From assembly GCA_025403435.1 (NCBI GenBank), contig CM046350.1, forward strand, positions 6,669,512 through 6,733,511: a DNA stretch of 64,000 nt. The letters run 5' to 3'. Positions within the stretch are counted from its first letter, which is position 1. Each line of letters begins with the position of its first letter. The notes below the pieces were generated by a model that saw only the letters and a list, made by a program, of their open reading frames with translations, searched no databases and was not told the DNA's origin. The DNA is from Artocarpus heterophyllus (Eukaryota; Streptophyta; Magnoliopsida; Rosales; Moraceae). Both the position numbers and the translations under genes were made by a program. Of this stretch, positions 1-9,705 are shown one piece after another.

Positions 1-65
1 GCTATATAAAGCGGGGAGAATATAATTTCTGACTAGTAGATCATTAGTGTCTTATATTTATGATG

Positions 66-221
66 GTGTTTAGCAGCAGTGGTCTACACCACTTTCTCAG
101 TTATAAATAGTATAAAGTTTTTATATGTTACAGTAACAAAAGAAATTGCTACAGTAAAAAACTTTTATATGCCACAGTAAAAATAGTTCTAACCAACAGT
201 TCTAACCACCCTGCTAAACAC
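66..221. mobile_element. MITE copy 1 (GTGTTTAG...CTAAACAC ends)
   Basis: This is a short non-coding element with inverted ends: GTGTTTAGCAGCAGTGGT on the left and an approximate reverse complement (CCACCCTGCTAAACAC) on the right. The interior repeats the phrase 'acagtaaaaa ... tttatat'. The same ends and interior recur at 12896-13051 and 14137-14261, so it belongs to a dispersed miniature inverted-repeat family. No clear target duplication was found. The superfamily is uncertain (hAT-like or Mutator-like). Confidence 0.55.
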
Positions 222-222
222 G

Positions 223-1443
223 TTTTATGTCTTTAGAACTTTTATCGTAACAACTAACAACACGGGAAATTGATTTTTTTTTTTTTTTTGGTAAGGTGGG
301 GGGTGAAAGGAAAAAGATTGAAATAGAGGAAAAATGTAGGATTCAAATCCTATGTCTAATTTTTGTCTCTTAAATTGTGTCCAATTAATCATGTTATGAC
401 ATGTTATTTAAAAAATTTAAAATATTGTTTAATTTTTTATATGTTTTTCATTAATAATGTGTCATTATATGATTGGTTGGATACTATTTAAGACACTAAA
501 ATTTAGACAGACGAATTGAGTTTCAAAATATGACATATTATATAACTTTAATAATTAATTAGATCCATTATTCCGATCATAAATAATTAATTATTTAATG
601 TACCATCTAATTAATTGTTAAAGTGCTTTAATTAATCCCTTCCAATCCATTAAAATCCTCCTTGAAAATAATTTTAGGGTCAACAACTTCAATTATATTA
701 TTATTATTCTTCTTTGAAAACGTTAGAACTTCAATTATTCGGTGCCAAGTATATTTTCAAATATTTATTGTTTTATTTGTTTTTCCTTCGTGGGGCATGC
801 AAAACGAGGACTTAAAAGGCGCTACAAAATAATTGAATGTTGATAAGTTGATTAAGGGACCATGTGTGTGTGTGTGTGTAATTTTTGATATTGGTGAGGT
901 GCATTGGGCCTAGTGGAAGATTTTGTTGAATCTTTTGGCTATGGTTTTGGGTCATCACATGCTGATGGTCCTTTCTTCTATCTTTGAAGCAAGCTACATC
1001 TAGAGATAGGCAGTCTCTCTCTACTGTTCATGCATATATGCCATTGGAGACTGTGGGTACTTGATGTCGTTTCCAAAGGCTGCTCAAAATTAAACCCCGC
1101 CCTATTAATTAATGGTTTGTGCTCTTTCAAATCTTGGGAGCTAGCTAAAGAAGTTTCAAGATGTAAAGATAGGGAAAAATTCAAAAATTAATAAACGTAA
1201 TTAATTAAAGATTTTTTTAAAATTAATTGGTTAAGTACTTGAAATGTTATGATAGTACATTAAAATAGTTATTTTTAATGTGCTAAACTAAAAGTTTATG
1301 ATTCATTAATTTCATGTATGAGCCATAGTTGTAGCAATTATAAGAATCTCAATTTAAAAGATTTAAATTGAGATTATATGATAAAAGTGAAATTTCCTAA
1401 CTTACCATGATTATATGAAAATTCATGTATGATATCGGTTCAA
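223..1443. other. AT-rich non-coding stretch
   Basis: I see no gene here. It contains a poly-T run near 274-289, a short GT microsatellite near 865-880 and AT-rich sequence. Short ORFs have no recognisable domain. Confidence 0.5.
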
Positions 1444-1448
1444 TGAGA

Positions 1449-3415
1449 TGTAACGCCCCTATGTGGGGGTTAACAGTTTTTAATGAGATAAAATAAGAAT
1501 AAATAATAAAAGTAAAACCTTAAAAATAAAATTTGCCCGGGACTTAAATGAAAACTCTCAACTCAAAAATAAAAATATAAACGACAAATAAACCACAGTT
1601 TTAATGTAGCACCTTAAATTTAATAATATAAACTGTTGTCATCATCATTTTAACCCTCAACACATTATAATTACAGTCACAGAAAGTAACAATTGATGCT
1701 TACATTATCATGAAGAACATTCTCAACAATTGAAGCAGTCCCAATGTAATATAGTTACATCACTTCCTCAACTATATTTCTCGTAGCCACCTCACACTTA
1801 GTGAGTCCTGAAAAGATATAAACATAAGGGTATGAGCAACACTATGCTCAGTAGAGAAAGCCATTACTCACCTTTATCATTACCACATTAAAATCTGCAT
1901 GGTTAGTAAGTTACATCATATTCCAGATTATGAGGTTTATTATGATCACATCTTATGGATACCGTAGTTAATAATTACCAAGTGTCATAATTACACATTT
2001 ATACAAATATTAACAATCATCATTGTTCCTAGGTATCCATGTTAAATAGAGTATCACTCAACTCATCGAGACCCAAATGGGCGCACTTGATCACCCTATA
2101 AACATTCCAAGGGTGTTCCGGTGAGGGGACATCAAGCCCCGAGTCCTCACCAAGTCGATTCCTGTACAGTGTGTTCTGGGACTTTCAACCCAAGGAAGCG
2201 TCATCGCCTTCCCCCTATTTTACCTTTTAGGGTATTCATGCCCAAGGACGTAACCGTCGCCCTCTTCATGTCTCACAATTTCTCTATATTGAATCATTAT
2301 CAATAGAGTTAGTTTTCCTAACCATGCTTCTCAATTTATAACATGTGTCAATTCATTATGTTCCTCGCCGTACAATACAAGACGAGTCCATGTCATAGTT
2401 TCATATGTGATACACATATAATATCAGTTCAACATAGATATATATATATTGCAGCAAAACAATCAATTTTAATTCTATAAAAACCTCACAAAAGATGAGT
2501 AATAGAATCCCTACCTTTCAAGCTTATCAACAATCTTTTAATCCTGGAATCAGTTAACGTTAGCTCCATACTCCCTTGATCCTAAGGCGTGCATAAGGAC
2601 AATTAAAACTAAAGCACAACATACAACTACATTCATAAAATTTATTTTAATTTAATCTTAGAATTTCAAGAAATAACCACTGCCCATAGAGGTATTATAA
2701 AGTTTAACAATATAAATTTTCTGTCTAGGGCATATACACTTAGACTTCATACATATGCTCCAAAATAGCAACAAACATATACTTAGGTTTAAGAACGCAA
2801 ATTTGAATAATCCTTTAGTATAAAAGAAAATTTATAAATGAAAGACTAAATTTGTTCATAAGATTCTAACCTCGGATTATGGTTAGTTGGAAGCTTGAAA
2901 TGGTTTTCAAAACAGGTTCCTTTACTTCGGTATGACTGAAATTCTTGCTCAAATGGAGGTGATGGTGGCTGATTTTTATGGCTGCCTTGAAGAAGTTCTC
3001 TAAGTATTTTGCTTCAGCAAAGAAATGAGAAGAAGAGTGTGGGAACCGTGGAAGAGAAAGGAAGAAAAGATGAAGTCTTTGAAGAGAAGTGATAGAAACA
3101 ATTATAGAGGAGACATGTTAAAGCATGTCACGGAGGAAATAAAGAAAATGAGGGTCAAGAGTAGTTGGAAAAGATATCCTTATGTCTCATCTAAAGACTT
3201 TAACACACATAATGCCAATATGACATTTTTGAGATTTATTAGAAGTTCTAAGGCTTTTTAGTAATCATACTAAATAAATATAGGAGAATTTTAGAAAATT
3301 TAAAAATAGATAAAAATAAATATTATAAAATAAATTTAAATGAAGCAATTTTTTTTATACATTAAAAATTAATTTAATTACCTCAATACCCGTTAGGAGA
3401 ATAACGGGTGTCACA
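1449..3415 (-). repeat. 3' LTR of the LOG-carrying element
   Basis: Read on the plus strand the LTR runs from TGTAACGCCCC to GGGTGTCACA. It is 1967 bp and matches 7678-9644 with a constant offset of 6229. I found two mismatches by eye, near 2365 (CGCCGTAC versus CGCCATAC) and near 2918 (GGTTCCTT versus GGTTCATT). Small ORFs inside it (for example 2121-2306 and 3025-3261) occur identically in the other LTR and are not taken as genes. Confidence 0.95.
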
Positions 3416-3432
3416 GCTCTACCCCCCTTAAA
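3416..3432 (-). other. Polypurine tract of the LOG-carrying element
   Basis: On the minus strand a purine-rich run containing AAGGGGGGTAGAGC abuts the 3' LTR. This is the expected primer site for plus-strand DNA synthesis. Beside it is an AAATTTCGAGGACGAAATTT-type phrase, which is common next to the tract in Tekay/Del elements. It fixes the element orientation as minus. Confidence 0.8.
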
Positions 3433-4370
3433 GAAATTTCGTCCTCGAAATTTCAATTCTAGCAATACTAGTAAAAATTATGATTCCACTATGATTCCAA
3501 TTCTGAGTCTAAACCGTTAATGTTGTTTGTCCTCCAAATTTAAGTTATCGTATTTCCACTTATTTACTTGCATAATAAATCTTACTCCTAAATCCCTCAA
3601 TAAGAGTATTTCTGACAAGTTTCAACTTATAACACCGTATAATAGTCTAAGAATCTGATCAGGCATACATATTGACCATATCATGATTCCGGTCCTTCAT
3701 TGTCCATGGACTGTGATTTACAATCACATTTAAGGAGATTGCCAGAGAAATTTTATATACTTCATCTTTAGGTTCCTTTTCCTTTTTGAGTAAGGAAAAG
3801 TCAAATATATTTGATTTTATACCTCAACTAATAAACTAAAACATAATCATAAAACATATATCACAAACACTTTTATTCAAAACTATACATTAAACTTACT
3901 CATAGAGATATTAAACGGAATCTCAGAGTTGCAAACATACCCGACATATTTTTCATTAAACAGCTATCCTCATGACACAAACATTCAATCCAAATAATAT
4001 ACTCATATTTCATATGGAATATCCCCATAACTGACTCTGGTACTTCCACATAATATTAACAGAATATTACACATTACAAACATGATACGGATACGTTTCG
4101 AGAGTACAAGGCACTCCGTATACCAGCTATCCATATCATGCATGCTTAGAGGATACAAAAACATCGATAAACAAAAGATCGGACCTTAAGAAGGATGCAT
4201 TTCGAGAGCATCAAGTACTCCGTATCCAGCCATCCCGGCATTAGGCTCAATGAATCTAAAAGATTGAACAACGACGTACCACAAGAAACACAGAATACAA
4301 GGCAAACGGTTATTCGTAACACACGAAATACGGACACACATGCCTACATGCCAAAGATAAAACAAAAAGA
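3433..4370 (-). other. Non-coding interior, 3' of the LOG-like ORF
   Basis: This AT-rich stretch lies inside the young retrotransposon, between the end of the LOG-like ORF and the polypurine tract. I see no protein domain. It would be the 3' untranslated part of any element transcript that encodes the LOG-like protein. Confidence 0.5.
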
Positions 4371-5021
4371 TTACAGATGGAGATTCAAATCAATTGGCCG
4401 CTCCCGGCTTTCCCTTTCCCATTCAAGCTTGGATGTTGCAGTGTCGGATTCTGGATGTATGATTTGCATTTTATCTATCAATTCCTCAGCTGTTGAAGCA
4501 GTGACAAAGATTTGTCTCTCCGATTCTGTAGTGATGTTTTCTTCCACAGCGTAATCTAAAAATTTCAAAAGACCGTCATAAAAACCATTTACATTCAGCA
4601 GTCCCAAAGGTTTGGAATAAAAGCCCAACAATTGCCCACAAGCAACTATAAATATTTCCTCAAGAGTACCTAGACCACCAGGTAATGCTATAAAAGCATC
4701 AGAATTATAGATTATGTCTTTAAAATTTTTAGGGATACTCCTGACTCCTTCTCCCTTACCTATGGCTTCCTTACAAAGGTTTCCTTCAACTGGAATATGA
4801 GGCCAAATTCTTACATCAGTAGCGTCACTAGACCTAGCTGCTAGTGCCATATTTACCATCATTTTTATACTACCACCCCCATAGATTATGTTAATCTTCT
4901 TGCGTGCTAGGACTTGCCCTAAGTGATTTGCAGCTTCTAAATAAGCTTTATCTTTTCCAAGGCTGGAACCACAAAAGACACAGACATTCTTTATTTTCTT
5001 CGTGGACTGGGAGGTAGACAT
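4371..5021 (-). CDS. LOG-like protein (cytokinin riboside 5'-monophosphate phosphoribohydrolase family), captured in a retrotransposon
   Basis: The ORF is 216 codons, starts at the ATG at 5021 and is intronless; an in-frame TAA just upstream argues against a longer protein. It has the Rossmann-type layout of the LOG / 'lysine decarboxylase' family: an early VCVFCGSS segment, IIYGGGS around residue 45, then SDAFIALPGGLGTLEE around residues 105-120 and a KPLGLLNVNGFYDGLL segment. In plants LOG enzymes release active cytokinin bases from their nucleotides in the cytosol. The PGGxGTxxE motif is intact. The Arg-Lys pair normally found about a dozen residues before SDAF appears as Asn-Phe, and the GLMG segment after YGGGS is changed, so catalysis is doubtful. 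Plant LOG genes usually have several introns, so an RNA-mediated capture is likely. Length is close to normal (about 210-220 residues). Expression would come from the element's LTR. Family assignment is firm; activity is unknown. Confidence 0.85.
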   Translation of the reverse strand: MSTSQSTKKIKNVCVFCGSSLGKDKAYLEAANHLGQVLARKKINIIYGGGSIKMMVNMALAARSSDATDVRIWPHIPVEGNLCKEAIGKGEGVRSIPKNFKDIIYNSDAFIALPGGLGTLEEIFIVACGQLLGFYSKPLGLLNVNGFYDGLLKFLDYAVEENITTESERQIFVTASTAEELIDKMQIIHPESDTATSKLEWERESRERPIDLNLHL

Positions 5022-5664
5022 ATTTGGTTTATAGAAGTGGTTGCTTAATGTCTGCTCCACTTAGACTTCGGGTTCTACATGAGTTTTTAAAGATGAGAAA
5101 TATACAAAATGGGCTAAAGAGATAGACGAGTAGGTAATGAAAAGGTAATCCAAAGATTTAAACAAAATCTTGTGCGGATAAGAAAGTAAGATAAGGTGAT
5201 TGATAGTTTACAGAAAATTTGATTCACTTTTTGAAAAAGATTAGACTCTAATTGTATAACTTTTGACAATTGAGAACAATTCGACAGAAGACCCTCATGA
5301 CACAACTGTAGACTTTTTGACAAATATACACCAAGTCTAGAAATTTAATATAAACGACAAATACTGTAGAACTTTTGAAATTTGAGACACAAATCTTGAA
5401 ATATCCGGATAAGCTTTTCAAAATTCAAACATATTACTGTACCGTATGTAACGTGTCTGATAAGATAATATATTTTATTATATATATATTTAAGAAAATC
5501 ATAAATTAAATAAGATTTTAACACTTACTGTATCAATCTAATAATCACAATTATTTCAAACACAAAAGCAAATATTCTGAGTAAAAGAAAAACACAAACT
5601 GTTGAACATCAGCTAAAACTGCTTCAAATAAGCAAAGACTAAATAACCTTTATAGAGCGATGAC
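5022..5664 (-). other. Spacer between the two ORFs of the element
   Basis: This is about 640 bp of AT-rich sequence between the cysteine-rich ORF and the LOG-like ORF. No domain is seen. If the LOG-like protein is made from a full-length element transcript, translation would need re-initiation, splicing or an internal promoter here; none of these can be shown from sequence alone. Confidence 0.45.
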
Positions 5665-6186
5665 TTATTCCCCATCCAGTTTTCTTATGGTTTGGCAAAC
5701 AGGATCTAGAAATACCATATTCCTGAGGCGTTGTCTTTCTGTATAAAATTTAGGCCAGAGTTTAAAAATAGCTCCTTGAACATATCCACTAGGGTGACCG
5801 TGGAGAGGAGGATGGATGCTATCCAAGTTCTCCTTTGAAAGTCCATCCCTACAAAACCTTATTTTATCCTCTCTATTCGTAGACATATAACCAGGTGAAG
5901 TACATTTACCGTTACAATTTTGTCTTCCACATTTGTTACAAGCGACCACGATGGCACGGGCTCTTCTTTTCATTGCACTACGACTGGTACCTGTTCCTGG
6001 TAAACCGACATCTTGACTAAAGTCACTCGGACGGATTTTCCCCTCTATCAACATTCTCACATCACAAGGGATACCAAAACGCATAAGAATCCACAACCGA
6101 GTAATTCTAGCCTTGTATTTCTTTCTGAGAATCTTTTGGGAGAGTGATGGGAAATACTTCCTCAGGTGTTGGTACTTTGGGTCCAT
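5665..6186 (-). CDS. Basic cysteine-rich protein of unknown family, in the position of gag
   Basis: The ORF is 173 codons and starts at the ATG at 6186. It is the first sense ORF after the primer site, where gag would lie in an autonomous element. Lys/Arg-rich segments occur near residues 20-30 and 90-96. They are followed by a compact four-cysteine cluster, C-x2-C-x4-C-x3-C (CNKCGRQNCNGKC), at about residues 102-114. This looks like a small zinc-binding, nucleic-acid-binding module, but it is not the CCHC knuckle of retroviral gag. The C-terminal third contains several aromatic and proline residues and no known motif. No signal peptide or membrane segment is seen. I do not recognise the family. 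A loose similarity in layout to cysteine-rich nucleic-acid-binding proteins of some plant RNA viruses is noted, but the cysteine spacing differs. The intact frame in a very young element suggests it may be functional. Confidence 0.6.
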   Translation of the reverse strand: MDPKYQHLRKYFPSLSQKILRKKYKARITRLWILMRFGIPCDVRMLIEGKIRPSDFSQDVGLPGTGTSRSAMKRRARAIVVACNKCGRQNCNGKCTSPGYMSTNREDKIRFCRDGLSKENLDSIHPPLHGHPSGYVQGAIFKLWPKFYTERQRLRNMVFLDPVCQTIRKLDGE

Positions 6187-7657
6187 GATGAGATGAAAGA
6201 AGAGTAAATAGAAAGGAAAAATTAAGATAGTAAATTGCAGAATCCTAGAATTCCTTCTTCTTTTAGAAGAAAAGAAGAATTTTTTAATGAAAAAGAAGAG
6301 GATTTGCGATTTAGAGAGAAAATAACAAATTAAGAGAGAAAAAGTGAACTCGGAGAAATAAGGTCTTACGCACAGTAAACGTATATGTAAACAATAATTA
6401 AACCACTGTATATGACACGTATAGAGACCACGTGGGAGAGACAGTGTGAATCAAACTGATTTAAGATTTAAACTAGGCCCAAATGTTCTTAGTTGAAAAT
6501 GGTCAAGTTGTTTCAGGCCTTAACACATTTGGAACGAGTTAAATAACAAACATAAAATTGAAAACCAATTTGTATAAATCTTAAACCCAATTTAAAGCCC
6601 ACTATAGATAAAGTTAACTATGAACAACAAATCTAATTTAACGACAACAAGGATCTTCCTGAATGATATTTAAAATCATTTCATAACAACATAATCTTCC
6701 AGCAACTCAAATAATTTTGTTTTAATCAAAACCTTATTGAACAATACATACACCCATATGTTATTCATAATACTTAACATCTATCAATGGATTCATCATC
6801 ATTACTACCAAAGGTTTAGAATGCGACTAACCTTGAAATCAATACGATTTACGTCTTTCAACGTAGACCATATCAATGAACAAAGACACTAGATGTTACT
6901 ACTTAAGAACATCTACAATCCCCACAATTCTATTCATACAATATATAATTTCCTCATATAACAAAACCTTAGGTAACCAAAAGATTCACTGATACACTTA
7001 AATACAATGTACGTAACAAAATATTCCAATTTTGAGATTCATGCATTCTAGACTTTACACAGTCTCAACAGACCAAAAGTCTAACATTTATCTCTCTCAA
7101 GATTCAATACCATGATTCCCAACTTATATCATATTCCTCGAATATATAGAACTTTTAAGAAAAGTTATTGACACTTATGTGCTCTATCGAATCCACACAT
7201 AATCATTACTTAGGTTTGAATCAATTACGAAAAATTTGGCATATCTATGCCAAACTTTAAAATCAATAAATCAAGCCTTATATTTCTTATTGTTTTTCAC
7301 GAGATAAAAGGCTCTTAAATCCTCGTATCTACACGAATTTCTCATCGTTTATACGAATTAGATATGCTTATAGATCCAAATATTATACGAATCTCTCATA
7401 AGCATTCTACTTATAAACTCATTCCATATAATTATCATTCCCTCATAACTATTAATACTATCCTTCTATATAATTATTGTACTCATATAACCATTAGTAT
7501 TTTCATTCTATGGCCTTTCCATGTTACATCCTTCTAGACTGTATAAATCAATGTGAAGGTTCATTTTGATGATGACAATAAAAATTCAGCTTCAAAACCA
7601 TCTCAAAAATATATTTTTTTTAAAATGGTGCTACACTCCCTAGGTTAACCGAACCTA
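6187..7657 (-). other. Leader region of the LOG-carrying element
   Basis: This is about 1.5 kb of AT-rich DNA between the primer site and the first ORF. No domain or long ORF is seen on either strand. A packaging or leader function would be expected here but cannot be shown. Confidence 0.5.
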
Positions 7658-7670
7658 GGCTCTGATACCA
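7658..7670 (-). other. Primer binding site (initiator tRNA-Met)
   Basis: Minus-strand TGGTATCAGAGCC matches the 3' end complement of plant initiator tRNA-Met. It sits 7 bp inside the 5' LTR. It marks where minus-strand DNA synthesis would start and shows that the element reads right to left. Confidence 0.88.
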
Positions 7671-7677
7671 AAAATTC

Positions 7678-9644
7678 TGTAACGCCCCTATGTGGGGGTT
7701 AACAGTTTTTAATGAGATAAAATAAGAATAAATAATAAAAGTAAAACCTTAAAAATAAAATTTGCCCGGGACTTAAATGAAAACTCTCAACTCAAAAATA
7801 AAAATATAAACGACAAATAAACCACAGTTTTAATGTAGCACCTTAAATTTAATAATATAAACTGTTGTCATCATCATTTTAACCCTCAACACATTATAAT
7901 TACAGTCACAGAAAGTAACAATTGATGCTTACATTATCATGAAGAACATTCTCAACAATTGAAGCAGTCCCAATGTAATATAGTTACATCACTTCCTCAA
8001 CTATATTTCTCGTAGCCACCTCACACTTAGTGAGTCCTGAAAAGATATAAACATAAGGGTATGAGCAACACTATGCTCAGTAGAGAAAGCCATTACTCAC
8101 CTTTATCATTACCACATTAAAATCTGCATGGTTAGTAAGTTACATCATATTCCAGATTATGAGGTTTATTATGATCACATCTTATGGATACCGTAGTTAA
8201 TAATTACCAAGTGTCATAATTACACATTTATACAAATATTAACAATCATCATTGTTCCTAGGTATCCATGTTAAATAGAGTATCACTCAACTCATCGAGA
8301 CCCAAATGGGCGCACTTGATCACCCTATAAACATTCCAAGGGTGTTCCGGTGAGGGGACATCAAGCCCCGAGTCCTCACCAAGTCGATTCCTGTACAGTG
8401 TGTTCTGGGACTTTCAACCCAAGGAAGCGTCATCGCCTTCCCCCTATTTTACCTTTTAGGGTATTCATGCCCAAGGACGTAACCGTCGCCCTCTTCATGT
8501 CTCACAATTTCTCTATATTGAATCATTATCAATAGAGTTAGTTTTCCTAACCATGCTTCTCAATTTATAACATGTGTCAATTCATTATGTTCCTCGCCAT
8601 ACAATACAAGACGAGTCCATGTCATAGTTTCATATGTGATACACATATAATATCAGTTCAACATAGATATATATATATTGCAGCAAAACAATCAATTTTA
8701 ATTCTATAAAAACCTCACAAAAGATGAGTAATAGAATCCCTACCTTTCAAGCTTATCAACAATCTTTTAATCCTGGAATCAGTTAACGTTAGCTCCATAC
8801 TCCCTTGATCCTAAGGCGTGCATAAGGACAATTAAAACTAAAGCACAACATACAACTACATTCATAAAATTTATTTTAATTTAATCTTAGAATTTCAAGA
8901 AATAACCACTGCCCATAGAGGTATTATAAAGTTTAACAATATAAATTTTCTGTCTAGGGCATATACACTTAGACTTCATACATATGCTCCAAAATAGCAA
9001 CAAACATATACTTAGGTTTAAGAACGCAAATTTGAATAATCCTTTAGTATAAAAGAAAATTTATAAATGAAAGACTAAATTTGTTCATAAGATTCTAACC
9101 TCGGATTATGGTTAGTTGGAAGCTTGAAATGGTTTTCAAAACAGGTTCATTTACTTCGGTATGACTGAAATTCTTGCTCAAATGGAGGTGATGGTGGCTG
9201 ATTTTTATGGCTGCCTTGAAGAAGTTCTCTAAGTATTTTGCTTCAGCAAAGAAATGAGAAGAAGAGTGTGGGAACCGTGGAAGAGAAAGGAAGAAAAGAT
9301 GAAGTCTTTGAAGAGAAGTGATAGAAACAATTATAGAGGAGACATGTTAAAGCATGTCACGGAGGAAATAAAGAAAATGAGGGTCAAGAGTAGTTGGAAA
9401 AGATATCCTTATGTCTCATCTAAAGACTTTAACACACATAATGCCAATATGACATTTTTGAGATTTATTAGAAGTTCTAAGGCTTTTTAGTAATCATACT
9501 AAATAAATATAGGAGAATTTTAGAAAATTTAAAAATAGATAAAAATAAATATTATAAAATAAATTTAAATGAAGCAATTTTTTTTATACATTAAAAATTA
9601 ATTTAATTACCTCAATACCCGTTAGGAGAATAACGGGTGTCACA
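7678..9644 (-). repeat. 5' LTR of the LOG-carrying element
   Basis: This is a 1967-bp copy of 1449-3415 with two mismatches seen by eye. It is followed at 9645-9649 by TGAGA, which matches 1444-1448. As the 5' LTR it should hold the promoter for the two internal ORFs. Confidence 0.95.
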
Positions 9645-9705
9645 TGAGAGCACAGTTATGGTTACAGATCAAATTTGATTAATTCAATGCGACATAGAAT
9701 TAGAC

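Larger units (their letters stand above)
1449..9644 (-). mobile_element. Young non-autonomous LTR retrotransposon carrying a LOG-like ORF
   Basis: This is a complete 8.2-kb LTR element. Both LTRs are 1967 bp, begin with TG and end with CA. The 5-bp target duplication TGAGA is perfect at 1444-1448 and 9645-9649. Orientation is minus: a primer site complementary to initiator tRNA-Met lies inside the right LTR, and a polypurine tract lies inside the left LTR. Next to the polypurine tract the sequence resembles the tail of a Tekay/Del-type chromovirus, as in the autonomous element at 19408-27903, so the element is probably a gutted derivative of that lineage. No gag, protease, RT or integrase is visible in the 4.26-kb interior. 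It instead holds two intact sense ORFs, 5665-6186 and 4371-5021. Mobilisation would need proteins supplied in trans. The structure is directly seen; the lineage assignment is inference. Confidence 0.93.

Noticed and set aside
2121..3261. Small ORFs of 61 and 78 codons repeated at 8350-9490 and partly at 36590-36772
   Set aside because: They repeat only because they lie in LTR copies. No domain is seen and they are antisense to the element.
5665..6186. Identification as a plant-virus cysteine-rich nucleic-acid-binding protein
   Set aside because: Only the general layout (basic stretch, then cysteines) is similar. The cysteine spacing differs and no neighbouring virus genes are present. Kept as an unknown protein.
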